From the NCBI RefSeq assembly GCF_021134715.1, contig NC_060017.1:5518001-5582000 (forward strand): a stretch of 64,000 nucleotides of DNA. The letters are read 5' to 3'. This DNA comes from Daphnia pulex. Lineage: Eukaryota > Arthropoda > Branchiopoda > Diplostraca > Daphniidae. This document shows, in pieces, positions 12,753 through 25,526 of the stretch; the first letter of the stretch is position 1; each line of letters starts with the position of its first letter. Under the pieces are notes generated by a model. That model did not search any database, had not been told where the DNA came from, and was given only the letters and a program-made list of their open reading frames with translations. A program made the position numbers and the translations under genes.

Positions 12753-13317
12753 TTTTTCTTGTCTCTTTTTTCTTCTCTCACGAAAAAAAAAAACAAAAAA
12801 TCCACGACCACCACACCGCACGTCGTTTTTTTTCTTTTTTTCTTCTTTTTCTGGGGGCCGGCCGCACGATCTCACGAGTTCAACGACTCGTCACCATGCG
12901 GATTACCCTGTCGGGAGTAAGAGAGAGAGAGAGGCTAGGGTGGTATAATCGATCACTCACCAAACACTCGTCTTTCAATCATCATCATCATCATCTTCTA
13001 GTGAAAATCTCCCCCAAAATGTTTGTCTTAAATTTTTCACGAATCCTCTTTTGGCACCGTTCAACTCATTCACGAAAGAAACATTTTTGCACGTTTCACT
13101 TGCACAAACTCACGTCGAAATTTTAAAAACTTTTGGGTTGAAAACAGACAGGTGAGTTGTGTGTGTACAGGAAGAGAAGAAGGAAAGAGAGAGAGATAGA
13201 GAGAGAGAAAAAGGGGGGGAGGAAAAAGGAAAAGAGCAGCAGCAGCAGGTTGGTAGAGAGAGAACTATCTGAGAGGACGGCCGCCAGCCAACTAACGGAC
13301 TAACCGCGACCGAGGCC

Positions 13318-13329
13318 AGCTATATACTA
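13318..13329 (-). promoter_or_regulatory. Possible TATA element of the CABIT gene
   Basis: On the - strand the sequence reads GTAGTATATAGCTGG. It lies about 570 nt upstream of the chosen start codon, which leaves room for a long 5' UTR covering the purine/pyrimidine-rich sequence between. Positional inference only. Confidence 0.25.
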
Positions 13330-14606
13330 CTGCTGCACTGCACAGCACTGCAATCGCCTTATTTTTTTTCTTCTTCTTCATACCAACGGCAGAGGGAGAG
13401 AAGTGGTATGGGGGGGAGAGAGACAGGTAGATTTCGCTTCGGGCGGGATTGAAGCCCGAGCACCTTCATCACGGTCATCCGCCCCTTGAGGGCGGCCCTC
13501 CTATCTCCCGCCATTCCTTTTATTTTTATTTTTTTTATTTTTTGTGATTTCGTATTTTTCCTGGCCAGACCGCCGAAATGAAAAAGAAAAAGAAGGTCCT
13601 CATCATCACCACCACCACCACCACTGGTTACGCTTGTGTAGAGAAAGACGCTGTCGTTCAACTCTCAAGTACGAATAGATCCCGACCTTGTCTAGCGCTC
13701 AAGTCGATTTTTTGTTTTCCCCCCTTAACTGGCGGTTTGGATATTGGCCATCACGGCCGCAACCAAACCCCCAACGATCCGTTGAGAGCCGGACGGAACC
13801 CTGGAGGACGTTTCCAGTCGATCGGAGGTATCGAAATATGTAAGCCAATATCATGTGAGACGATCGCAAGGTTTTCATTCGTACGCCGGCGGATTATTTA
13901 TGAAACGAGTTGCGTATTTTAAAAAGAAGAAGAAGAAGAAGCAGAGGCCAAATTGTTCCGTTTTCTGCACTGAATGGCGTCGAGGCAAATGACCGGCTAT
14001 TATTATAAAGCGTCGGCTGCTGCTGCTGCTGTTGATGATGGCCGAGGAAAATAATTACGTTGGCCAAAAGATCCAAAAAAAGCGGCGAAATGGATCGCCG
14101 ACATCATTAGGAAATAGTATCAGCGGTGGCTCACATCCACATGAATAAATATCGGCCGTCTGGATTGCCTCTAACAAATTTGCGTCGACTAATAAGGAGG
14201 GACGCCATTATTTCCGCGTGGAACAATCGGGACCTGTGTGTGTGTGCTGGAACACGACGGAAAAAGAAAAAAGGACACGAGCATAAAAACGACGCTGAAC
14301 AGAGTTTATTATTAAAAATAAACAAGGAAGAAGAATGGCTGGTCTATACGATCCCATTATTATTATTCCCTCTCGGCTTCCAACCGGGTCCTGGAGGGTC
14401 TCTCATTGTGGCGGTCTAAACTTCATTTTCTGCGGGTTTCGTGCCAATTTTGGCTTTTTTCTTGTCACTGTGATAGGGTGTGGCTCGGTATTATTTGATA
14501 AAACCAACTATTAGATATTCAAATTCAAATAATCCCGATTCGTAAAGCAATTTTTGTTTGTTTGGGTTTTGTTTTTGAGCGGTTTGGTTTTAGGGGGTTG
14601 AGGGTG
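13330..14606. other. No gene recognised
   Basis: Short CTT/GAA arrays, a (CAC/ACC)n tract near 13608-13622 and GCT/CTG repeats near 14019-14032. No frame of recognisable composition or splice structure was found. The left member of a direct repeat that flanks copy B lies at 14320-14343. Confidence 0.45.
14320..14343 (+). repeat. Left direct repeat flanking copy B
   Basis: A 24-bp stretch starting AAACAAGGAAGAAGAATGG is repeated exactly at 15629-15652. After a short mismatched spacer both are followed by ATCCCATTAT, extending the similarity to about 40 bp. The pair brackets copy B of the duplicated unit. Confidence 0.75.
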
Positions 14607-14619
14607 GTGGTCGATTTTT

Positions 14620-15597
14620 AATTTCGATCGATATCTTTTTTAAAAAATGGCAAATTCGAAGAGTGTCGTCTGCTTTTTCGATTTCAAAAGTTTCGACAAA
14701 GAGACAATTAGAGACGAAGTTTAAGATTACTAAGAAATCGAAACGATTACTTTTTTGGAAACGTACACACGTGGCTGCACGGAAAAGAGCATAACAAATA
14801 AAACTACAAAATTGTGGTCGTCGTGTTAACTCTGGTCGAATTTCTTTATACAATCGCTTCATACACAGTCCATGCTTTTTAGAGCAGGTAAATACCAAGA
14901 GTTGAAATTGAATGAGGCTTAAATAGAAGTGAAACCATTCCAAATATGTGAAGTGTTAGTGCTTGACTGGCATTAATCATAAAACCACCCTGTCGATGCA
15001 TGGCAGGTTGTTTGCACTATGTAACCTTTTCTTCTTTTTTTTTTTCAGATTTGAGGCTGAGCCAGCCATCGTGACAAAAAGATGTGCCAATTTTTCTTGT
15101 GCTGGTATTGACGTGTCAACAGCAACAATCTCACCATCACCACTTGCTGGGTAATTGATTTTCGATACTTTTTATTAACCTGTGACCTGATAGGTATTTT
15201 AATGATGCACAAGTGTATTACATGGAAACCTTCAATTCTCTTGTTCATGAATAATCATGGTTTACCCACTGTGCCAATTTAAAAATTTCCAAACTTGTTG
15301 TTGTTTCTGTCAAAATTTTTCGTAACCCAGTTTTGATTTTGCATTTAGATAAACAGCATCCCGTTGGAGAACCTACCCAGGATGTCGGTCGAGTTACGGA
15401 TCTCTTCTTCGCATTTTCTTGAAATGTCATCGTGTACACCCATATCGAGTGTGGGTGAATTCACGAGGACCAACCCTTCTCCTATCCCGCCTGGGGGATT
15501 CAACTTTTCTGCGGATGGATGGAGCACTTGTGGATGCCTGGCCGTATGTCCCGGGCTTAAAGGTAGGAAAACTGTTTCACTATTCTTCCTTTTTTGA
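14620..15597 (+). repeat. Copy B of a dispersed ~1 kb exon-intron-like duplication
   Basis: Direct-orientation relative of 2016-3017, including the same splice-like sites: donor near 14887, acceptor before 15049, donor after 15150, acceptor before 15357 and donor after 15562. Joining 15049-15150 to 15357-15562 leaves an open frame ending in GGFNFSADGWSTCGCLAVC, with CAGIDVSTATISPSPLAG and LPRMSVELRISSS before it. The first block (before 14887) does not join in the same frame: one phase meets TAG and another meets TGA. This copy is therefore either broken at its 5' end or starts within the second block. The product is not recognised. Confidence 0.55.
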
Positions 15598-15628
15598 AAA
15601 CTATTTGGTGGCGTTGATTACAAATCGT

Positions 15629-15652
15629 AAACAAGGAAGAAGAATGGCTGGT
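15629..15652 (+). repeat. Right direct repeat flanking copy B
   Basis: Exact 24-bp match to 14320-14343, 32 bp beyond the end of the copy A/copy B similarity. See the left member. Confidence 0.75.
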
Positions 15653-18600
15653 GTCCCATCCCATTATATAAAAAACTAAAACTTGCGGGAAAATTAGGCG
15701 ACGTGGGGGGGAAAAAATGCACGTGATGTAACAACAGGCACACAACAACAACAGAAAAAAAAGAAACGATAAAAAAAGTGTGACCGTTTCTTCTTATCTC
15801 TCCTGCGGGGTGTATAGTAACTCCCGCGTGTAATAATTCCGCTTAGGGCCACAACATGCAAATGTCGAGCGTCGTAGATGTAGAACGTTGGGTTGTATTG
15901 TGTCGGGAAAGAAGCGTGACCGCAATCGGGAGCGAGATGATATTACTCACTGGCACTGCTGCTACCATTTCCTACTTTACTCGCCTGTTGTTGCGTTGCT
16001 TCTTTGTTACCTTTTTTATTTGACGTGAAAGATATTTGACTATTTTTTTTTTTTTTTTGGCCTTAAAGAAAAATTTTCGGACGTGACGTGGCGGGAAAGA
16101 AAAAAAAACTGGTCCAACCGACAAATCCAGTTTTGTTTTTTTCCCTACACGCTAGCAAACAGTAGCGATTTTTCGCCAAAATGCCGAGCAATCACATTTT
16201 CCAAGTGTTTTCTTTCATCTAAATCTGTCACAACACTTGGTATAGCGCCTTATCAATGCCGAGGAATTTCTTTTTCCAACCCATTTTTCACCTTTTTGCT
16301 GTTCTTCTTTCAAGGTTTTTTATTCCCACCGCATTTAATGACCAAAATTGTGCAGCCTATCTGGGTGGGAGAAAAAATCAAATTTGAAAAAAAAAATTTC
16401 TTAAAAAAAAATAAAAAACGCCCAGTGTATCGTGAGAAACCGGTACAAGGTTACGTGCGGTCATCATCGTCTTCTAAGGGTGGTAACAGAAAAATCAAAA
16501 TCGATCCTTGTGTGTGTGTCTATTCGTTCTCTTTTTGGGTTTGCTACCCCCCGAACGAGAAGAAGAAGATGGTCATCATCATCCCTGGCGAATATAAGTA
16601 TAGCTTATGGGCCACTATATAGTTTCGGCCGTCATTAGAGACGGACAGAGACACACACAGGAGTTGTATGGTGTGTGTGTGTGTGTACTGCGGGCGAGCA
16701 ATAATCACAAGACGGGGGCCCCTCCTTGTGTGTCGGCACACGCACCTATTTCGCTTTTTTTTTCCATCCATTTGTGCTGGCCGGCATGAATAGACACACA
16801 CAAGACACAGCACGCGCTGCTGAGGCCCCGACACAGGTGCGCAGGGTCGTCTTGTAATGGCCAAGATATTCCATTCCGCATGGAATATAATAGAAGAAGG
16901 AGAGAGAGATGGATGTACGTACGCAAGAGTAGAGCGTCTGTGTGTGTTATTTACGCCGTACCCTCATCTCGTCGGCAGATGCGCAACGAATTAAAAAAAT
17001 CTCCTTTCGGCGAATCAGTCCCAAAAAAAAGATGGAAAACCTTGGAACAGGTTTTGTTATTTTATTTTGTTATTTTTTGAAGAGCGCGCCCAAAAATATC
17101 CCGCCACAACGAATCACAGCGCAAACATTTCGGATAAGATGATGGACTATCGCGAGTCGTCGTTATATTACGTGTATGTCATAGTGTCGTTCTTTCCGGC
17201 TCGTCAGCAGTGTGGGCTCATATCAAACTGCGGTCACCGGTAAAATTATAACGACGCACTTCCATCACCGGAACAATGGCCATAAACATGTCGGGGAAAA
17301 AAAAACCGACCGGCGGATTTTGATATTTTTGTTTTTGTTTTTTGTTTTCTTTCGCGTTTACCAACAACGGGACTTTGTTTGGAAATAATTTTTTTTCTCT
17401 CTCTCTCTCTTTGGCTCCTACTCTACTGCAATTATAATGCTGGGCTGGTGAATTCCGGATGCGGATATAACCCCCTCGTTTGCTGTCCGCCATATCTTTT
17501 GTGTTTTGTCATTGTTCTATAGCCTCGTTTTTTTTTTACGTTAAATTCCTGTTGCCTTTCGGGTTTATCACGTTCGAATTTGGATGTAGGAAAAAAAGAA
17601 CTGGGGGATTTTTTTTTTGTTTGTTGTCCGTTCGATCGGCGGCCGGATGTACACGTTGCGCCACTGCTCCGAAATTGCCCCACGGATCCCATAGGACAAC
17701 AAGTTTTTCTCGTCGGTTTTCTTTTAATTATATTTCCCAACTTTTTTTTTTATTTCATTTGGTTCCCCCCGATGTCGGTTACATCGTTTTCGTTTCAGCG
17801 GCTAGGGAAATGCGCGTTGCATGTTTCCGACTACGGTCCTGAACCAATGACCCACTTCGACCCGGGTCCAAAAGAACGTCTGCTGCGTCTCTACGGAATC
17901 GGGAAATCGCAGAGACGGGAATAGCACAGGCGGCACGGGCACGACCAGCTCTCAGCTGTGGAGTAGGTCACAACGTGAAGCGACTAACCAAATAAATTAT
18001 TCCGAGCAGTTAAAGAGGATACAATCAGAGAAGAAGAAAAAAAAATTGCGTTTATATAAGGAGAACGAGATTTGACCCCCCTTCACGCCTATCTCTCACG
18101 CCTTCAATTCCGTATCGGGAGAAATAACAGAAGAATAAAGCCGGAAGGAGAATGTGCTGCATACATTTTTTAGCTTTTCTATTTCAAATTCGCCAATGTC
18201 CTTAATTGTAATTCGTTTCTTTTTTTGTCAATCACGATAGCCGATCGGAGGTATGCGCTGTGTGTGCGTGAGCCACTGGCGATAACCGGTAACCCCTTGA
18301 ACACGCGGGAAAAAAAATCAAATAAGGCGGACAGTATAGCTGGGGGTGCCACGCCTTTTTCTATCAATATGGCCAGCTGACGTACACAGAAAGAGAAAGA
18401 ATCCCCGGCCACACTATCTAGATTTCGATTTTTGTGTCTAAATATTTTTTTAAAAAATCGGACGAAGGAAAATCAAACCGCGCCAGGGTTCACGACCGCC
18501 AAGCTCTGCCGGAACTCAGGAGAAAGGCGGTGACATTCCTATTGCGCCACCAAAAAATCGGGCGACCAAAAAAAATCTCACGAAATCTACAAAGTGGCAA

Positions 18601-21600
18601 CCAGTGCCAGGTGATATTGCAATTGGTGACGTCAGATCCTCCAAATAGCCAAAAGTCCCCCCTCTCCTCAAAGAATTTCGAGAAGAAAAAATAAAGATGA
18701 TTCAAAACGACCATCGGGATCGTGCAATGATGACGAGTTTATCGTTCAACAATTTCAGGGTTACACGGTATAGAAACAGGACGCGTTCAACGACCGCCAG
18801 CACAATACATACATACATCTAAACATACGTTGGGAAATGGTTTTATTTCTGTAGATGTGTGCCTTTATCGTTTCCATGCATCAGGATAAATCAAAATGCT
18901 GCAGAGGAATTAATTCATGCGTCGCTTTTTTCCCCATTAAATCAGGACTGCACTTTTCTGTCTTTCGATCCGGTTTTCCCCTTTTCCTTGAGTTGTAGCA
19001 CGACGGGAAAAAGTTCCCCCAAAACGAAAAAGGAAAAGTGGATGACGAGATTATATCCTGGATCCATCAGCACAGCCGTTGCGTCATGGACGGTCTTTTG
19101 AGCTGGGCTTATTCGCTATAGTATACGACTCGTCTTTTCTTGTTGGCTATCGCGTTGATATGATTTCTTGTTCTCGGCTTTTCTTTTCATTCCGGCTAGA
19201 GGAGCTCCTTTTTTCAGGTAATTAGATCCCGCAGTGAGACATTCCCATTCACAGTTTAGGGCAGCAGCCGGATTCTGTGTGCTGATGCATCGGCCGGCCA
19301 GCAATTATGCACGATTTGACCAACAACAGCGACCGAATAATCATGGAGAACTCTGTCGAATAAGAAGAGAAGAGAATGGCCCAAAAAAACATTTCACGGA
19401 TGGCTGCCCATTTGGCTTATCCGCAATCCTTTAGTGAGTGGAATGGGTGCGATGATTGGATGCGGCCTGTTAACGATACTCGAACTTTTGGGGGTAATTA
19501 AAGCGCAACCGGCCTTGACTTTCACTCGATTTCTTACAAAACAAAACAAAACAAAAAAATGAACATTGAAAGTCAATGAAAGAAAACTGAACTGAATGAA
19601 AAAGTTTTCCAGACATTTTCCCCCCAACGTCCAGCAGGAAAAAAACCAAAAACAAAAAAATGATTGTTCTGTGTGTTGCGGAGACTGAATTTTCTGGCCG
19701 TCTTGCTGGAGAATGACAACCGGCTCACAGCCCAAAATATCTCGGACAGATGGAAAATAGCAATAAAAGTAGCCCAGAAGAAACAACCAACTCGAAATTG
19801 TTTATTCATTCCTTGGGGCGCATCGTCTAGCAGCACCCGTGTCGGTCCGAGACTTTTTGAATGCCGACTTTGAAATGATATTCATTTCCATGTTATGTTA
19901 TAGTAGAGTCTATTCTACTAGAAGCGGTAGTGCCATTTTGAATTTTAAGAGTTGTTTTTCCTTCTTCGTTCGCTAATTTCTATTCATATTTTACATCAGC
20001 TGCTGGAATGTAAAGAAGAAGAAGAAGAGGGGGGGAGCAATAGGTACGAGCAGGTATATACGAGGTTCGGTCGGGAGTGCAGCGATGGGTTGCACGAAGT
20101 TGAACTCTCTTCTCTCTTGTCATGCCAATGAACGACAGCTCTGAAAGAGGCGTGTCTACGTCTTTTTTTAACGTCTAGATGCACTTCACGTGTAGGTTCT
20201 CAAATCAAATGGAATGAAAGTCCTAAACTATGTATGTGCGGTGCTCTTCTGGAGCATGTGTTATAAACTATGTCGGGGTTGAAACTGGAATGGACCAAAA
20301 TGGAACTCTGAAATCACGCGGGAGGCAGCTCGCTATTAGGAGCGTAACAACTTTCTCTTCTTCTTTAGAGTATGGCCCCCTCTTCCGCACATCAGCGCAG
20401 GTGCTTCCGTCATCCAAAAGAAGATGGAACACCGACAAAATAATAATGTCTTTAAATCGTCGTAAAAAAAACCAAAATATTCTCTTTCTTTCTGGTTAGA
20501 TTTTGTTCTTAGAGTCAGTTAAGGAAAGTCTGCTGATGTGTTTTAGGGTTTCCGATGTAATTGTGTTATTACCGCCGAATTATTACAGATTTGCTTTTGG
20601 GATAGATATAAGAAGAAATGTGTATTTCTTTTTCTTTCTTTCCTCGCTGACTCGATTCTTTTTGAGCCCCATTTGCTGGCTTGGCCCTTGTGCGTTTCGA
20701 CTTGACAATGAACTGTTAAACCGGCTCGATGGCGCCACATCACGCGCGCGCGTGTCTCCCTCTCTCTCTCCCACCCGTTTTCTTATTTCCCGGACGAAAT
20801 AAACGGATCGAGAAATTGTTGAGCATGAAAAATCTTCTGAGAAAATATCAAATGCACTCCAACTTTTTTTGGAGGCTATTATAATAGTACTTCTTCTTCT
20901 TTTTTAGAGTGCCTTTTGTGTTTACACCCGGGGAAGATATGGGAAAAGGGCAATTTGGATGTACTAGAAATTCCCATCAACTCTGAATTCTATTCCAGAG
21001 TTTCCGTTGGTCTTTCAATTGGGAACGGCCAGCAGTTTTCCCTTTCTGTTGACAATTTTCGTGAATAATGGACGAGTCAACTTTCAGTGTATCACCGGAA
21101 CAAGCACAACTGTGAGTAGTGTATATAGTCTAGAACACTGAAATAAAACAAACACTCTCTCTTTCTTTTCTCTATTGTCCGTCCAAACTCTCTCTCTCTC
21201 TCCCTACAACTTATTTTTGTTTTTATTATTCCTCCTCCGCTTCCGTTCCGAAATAAAAAAAAAAGTTACGAACAATATCATTTTTTTTCTCGACTCGATA
21301 ATAATTGAAGAGAGGGGTGGGGGAATAGATTGATATGAATGAAAACTAAAAGACGTGAAACGTGAAAGCGGCCTCGGTTATTTGACTCTTGAGACGAACG
21401 GCGTGTATATACGGTTCACGGTTTCCAGGTGGGTAGGACAGGTGACCATGGACGAGGCCATCCACTATCTCTTTCTTTCTTCCAGCCATACCTCGGCTGC
21501 GCTTATAGCTCGCATTTATTATTCAAATCAAAAGTTATTCTCGAGAATTCTTTTTTCGAGCTTTTTCAGTCTAAAAGAATGTTAAGGACGAACACATAGA

Positions 21601-24600
21601 TTTGGTTCGTTTACGTGTGTATCCATGCAAATCCATGCAGAGACAACCACACACACACGCGAATGACGGAGTTGCTGGATCCACTTTTTTTTTTTGGTGC
21701 GACTTGCACGAACTCTAAATACGGACGCAGAGGTCAAGTGATTTGATTAGCCATTCAAGGCAATCCACTTGGCGACGTGGTGTACTTGCACTAAAATACC
21801 ACGCGAATCTTTGTTGGCATCTCTTTCGCCGGGTGCCTTGGATAACTTAGCTTCCTCCTCTTTGGTTATTGTTGAGCTTGGTATAGTTTGATGGATCTTT
21901 TGCGTCAAGAGCCGGCAGTGCTTTTATTGTTACGTACTCCAGAGGACACGATTTATAATGTATTCATAATCTGAATACTGTCTAATATACATATTTCTAT
22001 CGAATCAATCCCGATCTTGTTTTTTGGTTGTTTCCTCTGGGGTTTTCCATCGCCAGGTCGTTCGTCCCCTTTCATCATCAACATATTTATTCATGAGAAA
22101 ATCTGTGTAGACCGGTGACGAAAAGGAAATACTTAAGTTATTATTTTTTACTACGGCGACGACGACACTGCGACAGGTTTTAGTTTTTTATCACATTTCT
22201 AAAATAGTCCTTGGCAGATTGGGTTCCCAAAGTTTTATATCGGTTGCCCTTCAAAAACTTGCAGCGCGCAAATTCAAATCAAAATTCATTTACCAATTTT
22301 TTAAAATGCGCCAAACTTAATATACTGGTTTATACGTAGTCGCTATCTAAATGTCTTATTTATTCATTCGTATGAGTGATGATACATTATGCGATATCGT
22401 CCATTTCCAAATGAGAAGTTGCGCGCATCGTGCGACAGCTCCTGAATTTCATCATTGGTGGATTTGTCCACGTCGTCACAAAGCCATTTGCGTCCGGCGA
22501 TAGAAAAATGACACTCGCTCGCACGCACGCGGCGGAAAAAGAAGCCAAAAAGGCAATTACCGAAATTCCTGTCTCATCCAATGCCCGAGAAAAAATCCCG
22601 TCCCATCTGTTTTATTCTTTCTTTTGGTTTTTTTTATTTTTAAAACTAAATTTCGAAAAGAAAAAAAAAACGAAATAAAATGACAAACAAAAGTTATCGG
22701 ACGCGTCCCCTGGGGACGATCGTATACGTCCAAACACGTAGGTAATAATCATTATTTATTTCTATCTCTGCTAGACGGCAGTTCGTTCCCTGCTGCTTGA
22801 AACAAAACAAAATATTTTTTGAAAGAAAAAAAAGCAGTGCGTTTGTCGCAGGCTCACGAAAACTCTATAAAACACTTTTTTGTTTTTGTTTTTTTCTTTT
22901 TGTCTTTTTGGTTTTCCGCTCCTCTTCTCACGCCGGTCAAAAAAGCTCGGCTCACGCTTTGCTGGACACCCGAAATGTCGTCGTCGACGACTGAGCACAG
23001 GTGATCGAAGCCAATGTTATGTTTGTCTATATATGTACGAGTTGTATTTGTCTGAGATTTAGGCTGTCTGATTTTAACTCGATTTTTTAACATTGAATTA
23101 TTTTTTGGTGTTTTCCCTTTTTGTTGGTTGTTTTTTAAAGAAATTGAGATTCAAGAACGAAATGCAAGAGGAGTTTAGATGGCCCTTTGTTCCGCAATGT
23201 TGACGTTCTTTCATCCGCCGGATAGTTTCCGCTTTTCTTAAAAAATACTGTGTGCGGATCGATTGTTGTTATTTCAACGTCCTGTTTTCTTTTTGGTGTC
23301 GCTATTTGAGATGTTAGCTATTCAACTGGGGAAGCAAGCTAGATAGGCTGGATGAAAAGATTATTCAGCGCGGTAGTTAATCCGGTTAACGTTCAAATGC
23401 AGTCAGGTGGAAGGTGTGTAAGCCCAAGAAATCCATTGGAGGACACAGTGAAAAATGTGTTTTTTTCAAATCGAATTTGTGAGCTTACCTTGTTTCTTTA
23501 ACTCCGTTATTTTCTGTTATTCCAATCCTTAAATTTTCCTTTTTTTTATTTTCACGGGTGATGGGAGCGGCGGCCAGGTGATACGTCTGTTTGTACTTTA
23601 GGTTCCTGACACACAGAAAGAGCTGCTGCTGCTGCTGCTGCTGGGCTCACCAAGGTCCAGTTGGACACGAAAGGGACGAGCTGGGCGTGTATCAACTAAT
23701 AACGAGTTGCTGCTGCTGCTATACAGCCAAGAGTATGTGTGTGTGCTTATATCCGGCGAGAGAGACGTCTGCGGATGCGGTACACACACACACACTGTCG
23801 GAGGGGGCGAGGAAGGGATGTGTGTGTGTGTATAACAACAACACACACACAAGAGAAACGACCCTTATTTCCGACGATGGCTCTGTCGCTATTGACTTTG
23901 TGTTCCTAGAGAGCCGGCCCCAACACAATGGATGATCCACTCTCACTTTTCGATTGTCCGAACTTGTTGTTATTCACCATTGCCGGCCATCAGCACTCCC
24001 GTTTCCCTCCCATGTCGTCGCCATTGACGAAAATCAAAGCCAAGAACAAAATGACAAAGAACAAGAAAAAGGATAACATTTTTTTCGTGTAATTGAATTT
24101 CTCTTTCACGTCAATTGAAAGTGAATAATTGAGTTATATCCGATAGACGGTTGACTATATCTTTATTTTTATTTTTTCTTATCTTTCGATTGAAGATGGA
24201 AAAAAAATAAGGGAGCGGACAACACGCAAGAGCAGCTGTAAAATATTGTCGGAACGGAAGGAAAATCGTCGGAGCCTTCTGCACTCACACAAGACACCAA
24301 CAACAAAAAAAGGAACTGGTGCGACTGCTGCAGCGCCAGTATATATAGCAGCTAGATAGCGTAAATATAGCAACTCCACAGGGCAAGAGGTATTATTATT
24401 ATATAGCTCTTGATGGGTGGCGCTCCTATATAATATCTTTTCCCCCTGTTTTTTTTTTCTGTTTCATTCCACACGCTCCTCGGCCGCATGCGGCCCCCCC
24501 TTCTCTTTTCCCGCAATAGTTAACAAACAACAGGACGAGGCAGCAATCGCCCCAGGACGTGCGACAATAACACCTGGAGGTACCGAAACGAGTCATCAGC

Positions 24601-25511
24601 CAGGAGCTAGAGGTCGTCTGCTGGCACCACACAGCACGGCTCTTATTTATTATTATTAAGGAACCAACGAAACGAACGAACAAAAAATAGCTGATAATAA
24701 CCAAACATTTTTTTTTTTCTTTTTTTCAATTTGATTTCTCGTTATGGCTCTGCTCACAGACTCTCATTTGGATTTCCATTGGTTATCAAGTCTTGTCTAA
24801 TTTTTCTTGTTTTCATTTTTTCCTTTTCTCCCCCCGTCACTTTCCCACACACCTCGACGGGTGTCATTGAAGCGTCGTCATCACGAGCTAATTCACTTAG
24901 GAGGTTTTCGCCTTGACTGAAGCCCCGTCAACTATACACACCTGCGCACAAGGATGATCGTTAAATTCTTTGAAATGATGTGTATGCTCAACTCGACTTC
25001 ACCTTTTCACTCTCGAAAGAAAAAGTGAAAAGAAGAAGAAGAGTCTCACTCCAGGAATGATTATATTACTCCGCTGGATTATTGCGAACCTTTTTCTTTT
25101 GAATTGAATAATTTACTTTTTTCTTAATAACGAGACTTTAGTGTGCATATTACTGTCTTTAGAGTTCTTCCTCAGTAGCTCAACAAATTTTGTCAAAGAA
25201 AAATGAAAGTTTGTCGCGCCTGATTCGCCGTGAATTTACTACCACCTACCAGTGAGCAGCAGCAGCAGCACTGCCGGTCTTGAATGAGCTCATTCCACTT
25301 ATCCTTGTCCGCCATCCCGTCGTTCGGCAGCTCCGTTTACGAGCGTCATTTACAGTAAATCACGCAGTTCCAGTATATTCTCTGCGTGCAGTACGATACC
25401 GGGTGCTGCGGAGGACGGAACCGCCCGACTGGCGACGCTTTCAGGGGCTCTGATTGTCCTCGATTATTCACGTTTGAACGAGCCATTTAAGTGCCGACAA
25501 CCCTCCCGTTT

Positions 25512-25526
25512 CCCCCCCCCCCCCCC
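25512..25526 (+). repeat. C15 homopolymer
   Basis: Fifteen consecutive C residues followed by TTATTTTTTCG. Length is uncertain in any assembly. Confidence 0.9.

Noticed and set aside
12753-12875. N-terminal extension of 41 residues for the CABIT protein
   Set aside because: The extension is Lys/Arg/Glu and Phe runs from simple-sequence DNA, and the downstream ATG has a better context.
23590-23946. Cys/His/Thr-rich frames on both strands
   Set aside because: Produced by CTG and CA/GT microsatellites.
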